A stretch of DNA of 64,000 nucleotides, from NCBI RefSeq assembly GCF_014873535.1, contig NZ_JADBEF010000001.1, positions 2,790,001-2,854,000 of the forward strand, in the 5' to 3' direction. Position numbers and translations under genes: made by a program. This DNA is from Nonomuraea africana (GTDB lineage Bacteria > Actinomycetota > Actinomycetes > Streptosporangiales > Streptosporangiaceae). The notes below the pieces were generated by a model that was not told the origin of the DNA, ran no database searches, and was given only the letters and a program-made list of their open reading frames with translations. Each line of letters starts with the position of its first letter. The stretch's first letter is position 1. This document shows, one piece after another, positions 30,200-38,837 of the stretch.

Positions 30200-32125
30200 T
30201 CAGAGCACGACGCGCACGAGGTTGCGGCCGCGCAGGGCGTAGAGCGCGCTCCCGTCAGGCGCCGCGGCCAGCAGCGGCTGGGAGCCGTAGGCCTGCGCGG
30301 CGAGCCCGTCGACGACGGTGGAGAGCGTCATCGTCAGCGGGTCGATCCGGTAGACGCTCTCCCCGTCGGTGCCATAGAGGTCGCCGCCGGCCCGCACGAT
30401 CGTGCCGGTGCGCGACTTGCTGAGCGGCACCTGGACGGTCCTGGTGACCTGCCTGCTCCTCGGGTCGAACTCGAACAGCACGCCGGTGTCGGCGATGCCG
30501 TACAGCATGGCGCCGTGGGAGACCAGCTCCGAGAGCACGGTCGCGCCCTGGACGGGGGTGACCGACCAGCGGACCTGCTTGGTGCGCAGGTCGAAGGCGG
30601 CGAGCTTGGCCTCCTTCGCCACCGGGGTGGTGCCGAGGCCGCCGCTGATCTCGCTGGCGACGTAGGCGGTGCCGGCCTTGGCGGTGACCGAGCGGATCGA
30701 CTGGTTCTCGATGATGTTCCTGAACGTCTCGATCCGGTCGCCGCGCGGGTCGTAGAGGGCCAGCGCGCCGCCGTGCAGGCCGTACTCCGGCTGGGTGCCG
30801 ACCAGCAGCCGCCCGCTGACGGGGTCGTAGTGGGCGTCCAGCGGGCGGTTCTGCTCCTCGCCGACGCGGGTCAGCCTGCGCAGGTCGGTGCCGTCGGGCC
30901 GCATCCCGAACAGGTAGGCGAGGGTGTAGACCGACAGGTAGACCTGCTTGCCGACGACCGTCATCGCCTTGGCCTCGCCGGGCAGGAACGTGCGGGTGCT
31001 GCCGCCGGTGGCCAGGTCGTGCACCTGGATGCCCGCCTTGCCGCTGACCAGTACTTGGTCGCGCGTCGCGGTGACCGCCATCGCCAGCTCGGGCGCGGGC
31101 GGCATGCCCGCCTCGGTGAGGTCCACGCCGGTGAGCTCGCCGCCGGCCACGTCGTACTCCACGACCGAGCTGGTCAGCACGCCCGTCACCGTGCCACCGC
31201 TGACGAAGATCCGGTTGAACGACGCCCCGTCGTACGGCACCGCCAGCCGGTCGAGCTGGGCGGTGTCGCGGTCGTAGCGGTAGAGCGTGCCCGAGGGCCT
31301 GGTGCCGAAGTAGACGTCGTTGTTGGGCGCGTCGATGCCGATGGCGGTGACGTAGGAGTCGCCGGGCGCGTCGACCAGCACGTGGCGCGAGGGATCGGCG
31401 GTCTCCATCAGCATCAGGTCGCCCGTGGCCGACAGGCCCGCCGCCAGCAGGCCGCCCTCCAGCGCCAGGGTGGCGACGAAGGTGCGGTCGGCCAGCTCGG
31501 CGGGAAGGAGCTCGCGCTTGGCGCCGGTGACCCTGTCGATGGCGATCAGGTGGGCCTTGGCGCCGACTCCCGCGTAGATCGTGGTGTCGTCGACCGCGAT
31601 GCTGCGCACGTACTGCTCCCCCGCGACGGCCTGGCCGAAGTCGCGCGTCCTGCCGGTGGCGGGGTCGTACTCGACGACGCGGCCCCTGGGGTAGGTGCCG
31701 GCGTAGATCTTGCCGTCGGGGGCGGCGTCGAGCGACCAGATGAAGTTGTCGGGCCGTACGTCGGCGACCTTCGCGGCCGTGCCGGTGCGGGTGTCGACCT
31801 TGTGGATGTCGCCCGGGGTGTAGGTCCCGACGTACAGGTCGGTGCCGACCGCCGCGGCGGCCCACGTGCCGTCGCCGGTGGGCAGCTCGGTGATCGAGGT
31901 GACCTTGCGCTGGGCCGGGTCGTAGGCGCCGATCCTGGTCGGCTTGATGCCGCCGGTGCCCAGGTAGAGGCGGTCGCCGACGAACTCGGCCGCGCTGATC
32001 GAGGTCACCTCCGAGGCCGGGCCGAGGTCCTCGATGACCGGCGCCGCGCTCGCCGCGGCGGGGGCGCTCGCCAGCCCCAGGGCCAGAGCCAGGGTCAACG
32101 CCGTGGCGAACCGTATCCTTCTCAT
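30200..32125 (-). CDS. Secreted beta-propeller protein
   Basis: 641 aa from ATG 32125 (GAGAGG upstream; the frame opens earlier). A Sec signal peptide (MRRIRFATALTLALALGLA, cleavage near ASA/AP at residue ~28) leads to a chain of ~40-residue blades with the pattern 'LYVGTY..G.I..YDP.TG' such as RLYLGTGGIKPTRIGAYDP, LYVGTYTPGDIHKVDTRTG, KIYAGTYPRGRVVEYDPATG and VYFGTRPSGTLYRYDRDTA. These indicate one or two WD40/PQQ-like propellers. No catalytic motif, anchor or lipobox. Extracellular binding or lyase-like function possible; unknown. Confidence 0.85.
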   Translation of the reverse strand: MRRIRFATALTLALALGLASAPAAASAAPVIEDLGPASEVTSISAAEFVGDRLYLGTGGIKPTRIGAYDPAQRKVTSITELPTGDGTWAAAAVGTDLYVGTYTPGDIHKVDTRTGTAAKVADVRPDNFIWSLDAAPDGKIYAGTYPRGRVVEYDPATGRTRDFGQAVAGEQYVRSIAVDDTTIYAGVGAKAHLIAIDRVTGAKRELLPAELADRTFVATLALEGGLLAAGLSATGDLMLMETADPSRHVLVDAPGDSYVTAIGIDAPNNDVYFGTRPSGTLYRYDRDTAQLDRLAVPYDGASFNRIFVSGGTVTGVLTSSVVEYDVAGGELTGVDLTEAGMPPAPELAMAVTATRDQVLVSGKAGIQVHDLATGGSTRTFLPGEAKAMTVVGKQVYLSVYTLAYLFGMRPDGTDLRRLTRVGEEQNRPLDAHYDPVSGRLLVGTQPEYGLHGGALALYDPRGDRIETFRNIIENQSIRSVTAKAGTAYVASEISGGLGTTPVAKEAKLAAFDLRTKQVRWSVTPVQGATVLSELVSHGAMLYGIADTGVLFEFDPRSRQVTRTVQVPLSKSRTGTIVRAGGDLYGTDGESVYRIDPLTMTLSTVVDGLAAQAYGSQPLLAAAPDGSALYALRGRNLVRVVL

Positions 32126-32267
32126 CCACTTGCCTCTCGAGGGGCTTATTACGGACCAGGCCGATATTCGCTCAAGTCGTACCATGCGCGGAAACGATCG
32201 AGCAATACCTCCGCCGCGCATATTCGCGCACGCCATCGCGAGACCGCCCTTCGAGAGGAACGGTCTT

Positions 32268-32328
32268 CAATCAAGTGATTGACAGCGGGAGGAGTCCGGC
32301 CTACGTTTTCTATCAATTGATAGAAAAC
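32268..32328 (+). promoter_or_regulatory. Promoter and palindromic operators upstream of tetR-monooxygenase operon
   Basis: CAATCA-AG-TGATTG (32268-32281) overlaps a -35 TTGACA (32279-32284), with TACGTT 17 nt further as possible -10. Immediately downstream is the perfect 24-bp palindrome GTTTTCTATCAATTGATAGAAAAC, written here in halves GTTTTCTATCAA and TTGATAGAAAAC (32305-32328), 13 bp before the coding start. Confidence 0.65.
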
Positions 32329-32341
32329 AAGGGGGCGAGCC

Positions 32342-32950
32342 ATGACGGTCAAGAGGGCCACGCCGGGGCCACGTTCGGAGGAGCGCAGGCAACGGCTCGT
32401 CGCGGCGGGCTACCGGGCGATGGTCAGGTCCGGACTGGCCGGCGCACGCACCCGCGACATCGCCGCCGAGGCCGGCATCACCGTCGCGACCCTGCACTAC
32501 TACTTCCCCACCAAGGACGACCTGGTGCGGGCGGTCCTGGAGCACACGATCAGGGAGAGGATGCTGGCTCCCCTGCGGCTGGAGACCGACTGGGCCGACG
32601 GCCTGGCCGCGCTCAGGACGATGCTCACCGGCCTGTCCCTCCAGGCCGAGGCGGAGCCGGGGCATTTCCGGCTGCTCCACGAGATGACCTGGGCCTCCCG
32701 CGAGGACCCGGCGATGCGTGCCATGCTCGCCCACTGGCACGACGACTGGCACGACACCATCACCGGCTGGCTCGAAGCCGGGCAGCGAGAGGACCGCGTT
32801 CGCCCTGATCTCGACGCGGGAACCGTCTCGGCGTTGATCATCTACATGGTGCTCGGCATGGTGATGAGGCCCCCCATGCCCGCCGGCGTGGATGCGCGCC
32901 TTCCCGGCGAGTTCGACCGGTTGCTGGCCTCGATCGAAAGATCACCATGA
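32342..32950 (+). CDS. TetR-family repressor of the adjacent monooxygenase
   Basis: 202 aa; GGGGGCGAG precedes ATG 32342. TetR_N: RRQRLVAAGYRAMVRSGLAG, ARTRDIAAEAGITVATLHYYFPTKDDLV (recognition helix ITVATLHYYF). The C-terminal part has GHFRLLHEMTWASREDP and a final hydrophobic helix (SALIIYMVLGMVM), as in TetR_C domains of monooxygenase-linked repressors. 9 bp ahead of the FAD monooxygenase gene, so an autoregulated operon is likely, using the palindrome at 32305-32328. Confidence 0.92.
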   Translation: MTVKRATPGPRSEERRQRLVAAGYRAMVRSGLAGARTRDIAAEAGITVATLHYYFPTKDDLVRAVLEHTIRERMLAPLRLETDWADGLAALRTMLTGLSLQAEAEPGHFRLLHEMTWASREDPAMRAMLAHWHDDWHDTITGWLEAGQREDRVRPDLDAGTVSALIIYMVLGMVMRPPMPAGVDARLPGEFDRLLASIERSP

Positions 32951-32959
32951 GGAGACGAC

Positions 32960-34564
32960 ATGTCCCATGAGCGAACGCAGGTACTGGTCGTCGGCGGCAG
33001 TCTCGTCGGCCTGTCCACCGCCCTGTTCCTCCGCCGGCACGGCGTCGACGTGGTGCTCGTCGAGCGCCATGCCGGCACGTCCATCCATCCCCGCACCCCC
33101 GGCTACAACGCCCGCACCATGGAGCTGTTCCGCGCGGCGGGCATGGAGGAGGCGGTGCGCGCCGCCGGCCCGTGGCGGCTGAACGGCTCGGGCCTGCTGT
33201 GGGCGGAGAGCCTGACCAGCCCGAACCACCACTGGCTCGCCCCACCCAACGCCCACAGCGTGCAGGACGGCTTCGCCGACGTCTCTCCCTGCGACGACGC
33301 GGTGCTGTCCCAGGACGTGCTCGAACCGGTGCTGCGCGAGCACGCCGAGGCGCTCGGCGCCGACCTGCGGTTCGGCACCGAGCTCACGGAGTTCGACAGC
33401 GCGTCCGACGGGGTGACCGCGACCTTGACCGTGCGCTCCAGCGGCACCCGGGTAACCGTGCGCGCCGACTACCTGGTCGCCGCCGACGGGGCCGCCAGCG
33501 CCGTCCGCGCCCGGCTCGGCATCGGCACGAGCGGGGTGGGCGTGCTGGAGCACGTGGCCGGCATCATGGTCCGCGCCGATCTGGGAGCGGCCCTGCGCGA
33601 CAGGAGGTTCGCCATCTGCCAGGTGGACAACCCGCGCTTCTCCGGGATGGTCCGCGTCGTCGGCGACAAGATCGCGCTCCACGTCACCTTTCGTCCCGAC
33701 CGTGGAGAGAGCGCGGACCAGTTCACCGGGGAACGGTGCGTCGAACTGACCAGAGCAGCGGTGGGACTGCCCGATCTGGCGGTCGAACCACTCGACGTCC
33801 TGCCCTGGCAGATGACCGCCGCCGTGGCCGACAGGTTCGCCGAGGGCCGGGTGTTCCTCGCAGGGGACGCGGCCCACGTCATGCCTCCCGCGGGGGCCTA
33901 CGGCGCCAACACCGGCATCCAGGACGCCGCCAACCTGGCGTGGAAGCTCGCCTACGTCCTGCACGGCTGGGCGGGCGCCGCGCTCCTCGACACCTACGAC
34001 GCCGAACGACGTCCGGTCGCCCAGCTGACCGTCGAGCAGGCGCTGGCCACGGGCAGGGCGTGGTTCGGCGCCGACCTGCCGTCCGAGGTGGCGGCGATCG
34101 AGCTCATCGACGAGGTGGCCATGAAGTTCGGCTACCACTACCGCGCGGGCGAGGCGCCCGTCGAGGACCCGCGGCGGCCCACCGGCCGCCCGGGCACCCG
34201 CGCCCCGCACGTGTGGCTGCTGCGGGACGGCAAGCAGGTCTCCACCGTCGACCTCTGGGCTTCGGGGCTCGTGCTGCTCGCCGGGCCAGGCGGCGCGGCC
34301 TGGGTCGAGGCCGCCTCCGCCGTCGCCGGGCGGGACGGCCTGCCGCTCACGGCGTACCGCGTCGTTCGAGAGGAGGCGCAGTGCGCGCTGCCACAGCTCG
34401 CGGACCCCGTGGGCCGGTGGGCGAGGCTGTCCGGCGTCACCGGCGGCGCAGCGGTCCTGATCCGCCCTGACGGGTTCGTGGCATGGCGCGCGGAGGAGGC
34501 CTCAGGTCAGGACCCCGCCGACGCCCTCACCGACGGCCTCCAACGCGTCCTCCAAGGCGCCTGA
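32960..34564 (+). CDS. FAD-dependent aromatic monooxygenase (PHBH fold, Rox/PgaE-like)
   Basis: 534 aa. FAD motif VLVVGGSLVGLSTALFLRRHG (residues ~8-28, GxGxxG with Ser), followed by VVLVERHAGTS; the DG motif YLVAADGAASAVRARLGI; and the GD motif RVFLAGDAAHVMPPAGAYGANTG. The C-terminal thioredoxin-like domain (HVWLLRDGKQVSTVDLWAS, GPGGAAWVEAA) groups it with polyketide hydroxylases and rifampicin monooxygenases. It would use NAD(P)H and O2 to hydroxylate an aromatic compound. Controlled by the preceding TetR; a detoxification role is likely since no biosynthetic genes are near. Confidence 0.92.
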   Translation: MSHERTQVLVVGGSLVGLSTALFLRRHGVDVVLVERHAGTSIHPRTPGYNARTMELFRAAGMEEAVRAAGPWRLNGSGLLWAESLTSPNHHWLAPPNAHSVQDGFADVSPCDDAVLSQDVLEPVLREHAEALGADLRFGTELTEFDSASDGVTATLTVRSSGTRVTVRADYLVAADGAASAVRARLGIGTSGVGVLEHVAGIMVRADLGAALRDRRFAICQVDNPRFSGMVRVVGDKIALHVTFRPDRGESADQFTGERCVELTRAAVGLPDLAVEPLDVLPWQMTAAVADRFAEGRVFLAGDAAHVMPPAGAYGANTGIQDAANLAWKLAYVLHGWAGAALLDTYDAERRPVAQLTVEQALATGRAWFGADLPSEVAAIELIDEVAMKFGYHYRAGEAPVEDPRRPTGRPGTRAPHVWLLRDGKQVSTVDLWASGLVLLAGPGGAAWVEAASAVAGRDGLPLTAYRVVREEAQCALPQLADPVGRWARLSGVTGGAAVLIRPDGFVAWRAEEASGQDPADALTDGLQRVLQGA

Positions 34565-34584
34565 CCCCGGAAGTGGCGCTCGGG

Positions 34585-35001
34585 CTACCGTGCGCGGCCG
34601 GACGTGGCGGCTCGGATGAGGCGGCGCAGCGTCCAGCGCATGAAGATCTTGGCTGCCGGTCGCACCAGCCGACCGAACGGCAGGGACAACTCCTCCGCCC
34701 AGATGAGCCGTCCGCCGCCGATCCTGAAGACCCCGGTGCCGCGGACCAGCCGTCCCGTATGGGTGACCGCGACCACCTCCGGCGGCTCCCACCGGGTGAC
34801 GGTCATCGTGTCGAGGAAGCCGATCCGGCCGACCCCCGTGAAGGCGGCCAGCTCGGTCCCCGCCCCGCGGCCGTCGCCCGCGACGACGCGCGCCCTGGTG
34901 AGGAACATCCACTCGGGGTGGCGCGGCCAGTCGGTCAGCACCTCGAACAGCCGCGCCGGGGGAACGTCGGTCTCCACGGCCACGGCCAGGCGGGTCGGCA
35001 T
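34585..35001 (-). CDS. SRPBCC-family protein (polyketide cyclase/START-like)
   Basis: 138 aa from ATG 35001. Begins RLAVAVETDVPPARLFEVLT, then DWPRHPEWMFLTRARVVAGD and GAGTELAAFTGVGRIGFLD, ending with a C-terminal helix RPAAKIFMRWTLRRLI. This is the compact SRPBCC fold with a deep hydrophobic pocket. Ligand unknown. It follows the WYL gene by 5 bp on the same strand and is likely co-transcribed with it; the long frame that extends upstream through the WYL gene is a shadow. Confidence 0.85.
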   Translation of the reverse strand: MPTRLAVAVETDVPPARLFEVLTDWPRHPEWMFLTRARVVAGDGRGAGTELAAFTGVGRIGFLDTMTVTRWEPPEVVAVTHTGRLVRGTGVFRIGGGRLIWAEELSLPFGRLVRPAAKIFMRWTLRRLIRAATSGRAR

Positions 35002-35006
35002 GATCC

Positions 35007-35957
35007 CTAGCCTACGCCCGCGCCCCTCAGCAGCCTTCCGGCCAGCTCCGCCAGCGCCGCGGGCAGCTCGGGCGGTTCGTGCACCTCGAACTCCGCGCCG
35101 ATCATGCCCACCAGGTAGGCGATGCCCTCCAGCGAGTCGGCCCCCACCTCCAGCAGGCAGGAGCCGTCGTCGATGGAGGTGAGCGTGCCCATCGTCGGGC
35201 TCACGCGCTGCCGTACCCGGGAGATCGGGGCGTGCACGGTGACGCGGGCGCGGTAGCGGTAGACGGAGGAGGCGACCCGGCGGGAGATGTAGGCGGCCAG
35301 GTCGGCGGCGGGCGGCTCGCGCGGGGTGAAGCGGGCGCCCAGCGAGGGGGTGCCGACGCGGTCGACGCGGAAGGTGCGCCAGTCGGCCCTGTCGACGTCC
35401 CAGGCCAGCAGGTACCAGCGGCGGCCGAGGTGGGCCAGGCGCAGCGGCTCGACGTGCCTGCGGGCGGCCTCGCCGCGGAAGGCGAGGTAGTCGAAGCGCA
35501 GGCGCTGCCGGTCGCGGCAGGCGGCGGCGATCGCGGTCAGCGTGGCGTGATCGACCTGCGGGGTGCCGCCCGCCATCGTGACCGTCGCCTCCTGCAGGGC
35601 GGTGACACGCGAGCGCAGCCGGGCGGGCAGGACCTGTTCGAGCTTGGCCAGCGCGCGCACCGAGCTCTCCTCGATGCCCGTCACCGTGCCCGCGGCGGCG
35701 GTGCGCAGGCCGACGGCGACGGCGACCGCCTCCTCGTCGTCCAGCAGCAGCGGGGGCAGGGCGGCGCCCGCGCCCAGGCGGTAGCCGCCCGCCACTCCCC
35801 TGGCCGCGTGGACCGGGTAGCCGAGCTCGCGCAGCCGCTCGACGTCGCGCCTGAGCGTGCGGACGTCGATCTCCAGCCGTTCGGCGAGCTCGGCGCCGGT
35901 CCAGTCGCGACGGGACTGGAAGAGCGACAGCAGTCGGAGCAACCGGGCCGAGGTCAT
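35007..35957 (-). CDS. WYL-domain transcriptional regulator
   Basis: 316 aa. N-terminal HTH_11: RLLRLLSLFQSRRDWTGAEL, AERLEIDVRTLRRDVERLRELGYPV, then AARGVAGGYRLG. Central WYL domain: RLRFDYLAFRGEAARRHVEP, RRWYLLAWDVDRADWRTFRVDRVG. C-terminal WCX domain ending DSLEGIAYLVGMIGAEFEV. Such proteins sense ligands or nucleic acids and are often linked to SRPBCC or glyoxalase genes, as here. ATG 35957 lies 53 bp from the divergent epoxide hydrolase start, which may be the target. Confidence 0.93.
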   Translation of the reverse strand: MTSARLLRLLSLFQSRRDWTGAELAERLEIDVRTLRRDVERLRELGYPVHAARGVAGGYRLGAGAALPPLLLDDEEAVAVAVGLRTAAAGTVTGIEESSVRALAKLEQVLPARLRSRVTALQEATVTMAGGTPQVDHATLTAIAAACRDRQRLRFDYLAFRGEAARRHVEPLRLAHLGRRWYLLAWDVDRADWRTFRVDRVGTPSLGARFTPREPPAADLAAYISRRVASSVYRYRARVTVHAPISRVRQRVSPTMGTLTSIDDGSCLLEVGADSLEGIAYLVGMIGAEFEVHEPPELPAALAELAGRLLRGAGVG

Positions 35958-36010
35958 GAACGTGCATATTAAGGGCGGCAGCTGTCCTTTATTGCTTCTA
36001 CCGTCGAGGT

Positions 36011-37105
36011 ATGGAAATCAGGGAGTTCCGCATCGATGTCCCCCAGGCCGACCTCGACGATCTGCGCGACCGGCTGAGCCGTACCCGCTGGCCCTCGGAG
36101 ATTCCTGGGCAGGGCTGGAGCCGCGGCGTGCCGACCGGATACCTCAGGGAGCTGGTGACCTACTGGCTCGAGCGCTACGACTGGCGGGCGCAGGAGGCGC
36201 GCCTCAACTCCTTGCCGCAGTTCACCACCGAGATCGACGGTGCGAACGTGCACTTCGTCCACGTCCGTTCGGCGCGCGAGGACGCGACGCCGCTGATCCT
36301 CACCCACGGCTGGCCAGGGTCGTTCGTGGAGTTCGTCGACCTCGTCGAGCCGCTGTCGCGCGACTTCCACCTGGTGATCCCCTCCATCCCCGGCTACGGC
36401 TTCTCCGGGCCGACGGCCGAGGCCGGGTGGGATCTCGCCCGCGTGGCGCGGGCGTGGGCGCAGCTCATGAGCCGTCTCGGCTACGAGCGGTACGGCGCGC
36501 AGGGCGGCGACTGGGGCTCGGGCATCTCCCGCGAACTGGGCATCGCCGAGCCCGAGCGGGTGATCGGCGTGCACCTGAACTTCCTGCTCACCTTCCCCTT
36601 CGGCGACCTGTCCGAGCTGAGCGAGGACGACAGGCGGCGCCTGGCCGACTACGACGCCTTCGAGGACCGGACCGGCTACCTGAAGATCCAGGCCACCAGG
36701 CCGCAGACACTCGCCTACGGCCTGCACGACTCCCCGGCCGGCCAGCTCGCCTGGATCGTGGAGAAGTTCAAGGAGTGGACCGACTCCAAGGACGTGCCCG
36801 AAGAAGCGGTGGATCGCGACCTCATGCTCACGAACGTGATGATCTACTGGCTGACCGGCACGGCGGGATCGTCGGCGCAGCTCTACTACGAGTTCGCCAG
36901 GTCATGGAGCCGGCCACGGCGGCTGGAGGTGCCCACGGGCATCGCGGTCTTCCCGGCCGAGAACGCCAAGCCGGTGCGGGCGCTGGCGGAGGCGACCAAC
37001 GCCATCGTGCACTGGAGCGAGTTCGACAGGGGCGGCCACTTCGCCGCGATGGAGGAGCCCGACCTGCTGGCCGCCGACATCCGCGCGTTCTTCAGCCGAA
37101 TCTGA
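36011..37105 (+). CDS. Epoxide hydrolase (EHN-type)
   Basis: 364 aa. N-terminal EHN domain: EIREFRIDVPQADLDDLRDR, LSRTRWPSE and DWRAQEARLNSLPQF. Alpha/beta-hydrolase core: oxyanion motif LTHGWPGSFVEF, nucleophile GAQGGDWGSG (Asp about residue 167), lid Tyr in the region TGYLKIQATRPQTLAYGL, and the catalytic His in DRGGHFAAMEEPD. It opens epoxides to diols, like microsomal-type bacterial epoxide hydrolases. Cytoplasmic. Its 3' end overlaps the convergent winged-helix gene by 14 bp. Confidence 0.95.
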   Translation: MEIREFRIDVPQADLDDLRDRLSRTRWPSEIPGQGWSRGVPTGYLRELVTYWLERYDWRAQEARLNSLPQFTTEIDGANVHFVHVRSAREDATPLILTHGWPGSFVEFVDLVEPLSRDFHLVIPSIPGYGFSGPTAEAGWDLARVARAWAQLMSRLGYERYGAQGGDWGSGISRELGIAEPERVIGVHLNFLLTFPFGDLSELSEDDRRRLADYDAFEDRTGYLKIQATRPQTLAYGLHDSPAGQLAWIVEKFKEWTDSKDVPEEAVDRDLMLTNVMIYWLTGTAGSSAQLYYEFARSWSRPRRLEVPTGIAVFPAENAKPVRALAEATNAIVHWSEFDRGGHFAAMEEPDLLAADIRAFFSRI

Positions 37106-38126
37106 TGACCGGCTTCTTGCCGGGCTCGGCGAAGGCGAGGAGAGCGAGGGCCTCGGCCTCGATCTCCTCGCGCGGGACGGGGCCGAACGGGGTGACCGTC
37201 ACCGTGGCGGCGGTGCGTTTCCAGCTGCCCTGGACGTAGCCGTCGACCAGGACGGTGCCGTGGACCTGGCCGTTGATGGTGATGACGCGCTTGCGGTGCT
37301 CGTCGGAGATGACCCTGGTGCGGTCGGCGTGGCTGAGCACGAGGTTGTCGAAGGGGGCGACGAGCCGGACGGGCGCGGGGGTGTCCTCTTCGGGGCGGGG
37401 CGCGTCGGGCAGGTCGAGCAGGCCGCCGCCGAGATCGACCAGGTCCATACGGGCGACGGTGGCGCGCAGGCCCGTCAGGCCCGACCACGCCTGCATGTCG
37501 GCGACCGTGGCCGGGCCGAAGGCGGCCAGGTAGCGGGTCAGCAGCGCCGCGAGGTCGGGCGCGGGGTCGAGGTCGCGGCCGAGCCAGGCCTCCACGGGGG
37601 TGAGGACCGCGTCGCCCGACTTGCCCCACACCGCGCGCGGAGGCAGCTGGACCATCGGCAGCAACCAGCGCAGGATCACCGGCAGGGCGGCGGGCTCGGC
37701 CTCGGGGAAGCGCTCGGCCAGCAGCGGCGTCATGGCCTTGACCGACAGCGGCCGCTCGGTCAGCAGCGCCCTGCCCTCGGCCACCACCGCGTCGTGGTCG
37801 AGGCCGTCGACCGTCCTGGCGGCCAGGGCGCGGGTGAGCATCGGCTGGATGAGCGGCCTGATGGCCAGGCAGTCGAGGGCGCTGACCAGGTGGACGGTGC
37901 CGCGCATGAGCGTGATGCGCACGACCTCGCGGCCGAGCAGCAGGTCGGACAGTTCCTTCGGCGCGAAGCGCTCCAGCCGCGACCACAGCCCGAAGTAGGG
38001 GGCGAAGGGGGCCTGGCCCTGCAGCCCGACCAGATGCTCGATCGCTCGCAGGGGGCTCATCGCGTGGCGGCGCAGGAGCAGCTGCCTGGCGAGGGTGGCG
38101 CGATTGAGCGCCCGCTGGCTGATCAC
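37092..38126 (-). CDS. Winged helix DNA-binding domain protein (HTH_42/DUF1006)
   Basis: 344 aa. Family blocks: LARQLLLRRHAMSPLRAIEH, LVGLQGQAPFAPYFGLWSRL, ITLMRGTVHLVSALDCLAIRP in the N-terminal half; LAAFGPATVADMQAWSGLTG and VRLVAPFDNLVLSHADRTRV in the C-terminal half. These describe the HTH_42 family, a distant relative of the E. coli YcaQ DNA glycosylase that unhooks interstrand cross-links. Actinomycete members often protect against self-made DNA cross-linkers or alkylators. A repair role is reasonable but inferred. Confidence 0.88.
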   Translation of the reverse strand: MISQRALNRATLARQLLLRRHAMSPLRAIEHLVGLQGQAPFAPYFGLWSRLERFAPKELSDLLLGREVVRITLMRGTVHLVSALDCLAIRPLIQPMLTRALAARTVDGLDHDAVVAEGRALLTERPLSVKAMTPLLAERFPEAEPAALPVILRWLLPMVQLPPRAVWGKSGDAVLTPVEAWLGRDLDPAPDLAALLTRYLAAFGPATVADMQAWSGLTGLRATVARMDLVDLGGGLLDLPDAPRPEEDTPAPVRLVAPFDNLVLSHADRTRVISDEHRKRVITINGQVHGTVLVDGYVQGSWKRTAATVTVTPFGPVPREEIEAEALALLAFAEPGKKPVIRFG

Positions 38127-38195
38127 GCGTCCACCCTAGCCAGCGTCACCGACGTTCCCGACCGCGGCCGCCATGCCGCCCGCGGGCGCCCAGGG

Positions 38196-38837
38196 CTAGG
38201 ACAGGAAGCGCAGCACCGCGAGCACGCGGCGGCTGTAGCCGGTGGTGTGGGACAGGCCCAGCTTGTCGAAGACCGAGTTGACGTGCTTCTCCACCGCGCT
38301 CTGCGAGACGAACAGCGCCTCGGCGATGGAGGCGTTGGTATAGCCCTGCGCCATGTGCTCGAGCACCTCGCGCTCGCGCGGCGTGAGCCTGGCCAGCGGG
38401 TCCACCTGCGGCGTGCGAGCCAGCAGCTGACGTACCACCTCGGGGTCGAAGGCCGCCCCGCCCTCGCCGACCCGTTCGAGCGCGTCGAGGAAGTCGCCGA
38501 CCTGCGCGACCCTGTCCTTCAGCAGGTAGCCGACGCCGTCGACGTCGCCGGACATCAGCTCGGTGGCGTATCTCTTCTCGACGTACTGCGACAGCACCAG
38601 CACCCTGACCTCCGGCCAGCGGCTCCTGATCTCCAGGGCTGCGCGCAGGCCCTCGTCGGTGTGCGTGGGCGGCATCCGCACGTCGACCACCACGATGTCG
38701 GGCCGCTCGGCCGCCACCGCCTCGACCAGCGCCGCGCCGTCGCCGACGGCGGCGAGCACGTCGTGGCCCTCCTCGGCCAGCAGCCTGACCAGGCCCTCGC
38801 GTAGCAGCGTCGAGTCTTCGGCCAGGATCACCCGCAC
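38196..38837 (-). CDS. NarL-family response regulator
   Basis: 213 aa from GTG 38837. Receiver domain: VILAEDSTLLREGLV (acidic pair), phosphorylation site Asp52 in DIVVVDVRMPPT, conserved Ser/Thr region RVLVLSQYVE, Lys in YLLKDRV. C-terminal LuxR-type HTH: LTPREREVLEHMAQGYTNAS, then IAEALFVSQSAVEKHVNSVFDKLGL. The start overlaps the end of the sensor kinase gene by 10 bp. Output genes unknown. The long overlapping minus-strand frame of 340 codons is this gene read from an unsupported upstream start. Confidence 0.94.
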   Translation of the reverse strand: MRVILAEDSTLLREGLVRLLAEEGHDVLAAVGDGAALVEAVAAERPDIVVVDVRMPPTHTDEGLRAALEIRSRWPEVRVLVLSQYVEKRYATELMSGDVDGVGYLLKDRVAQVGDFLDALERVGEGGAAFDPEVVRQLLARTPQVDPLARLTPREREVLEHMAQGYTNASIAEALFVSQSAVEKHVNSVFDKLGLSHTTGYSRRVLAVLRFLS

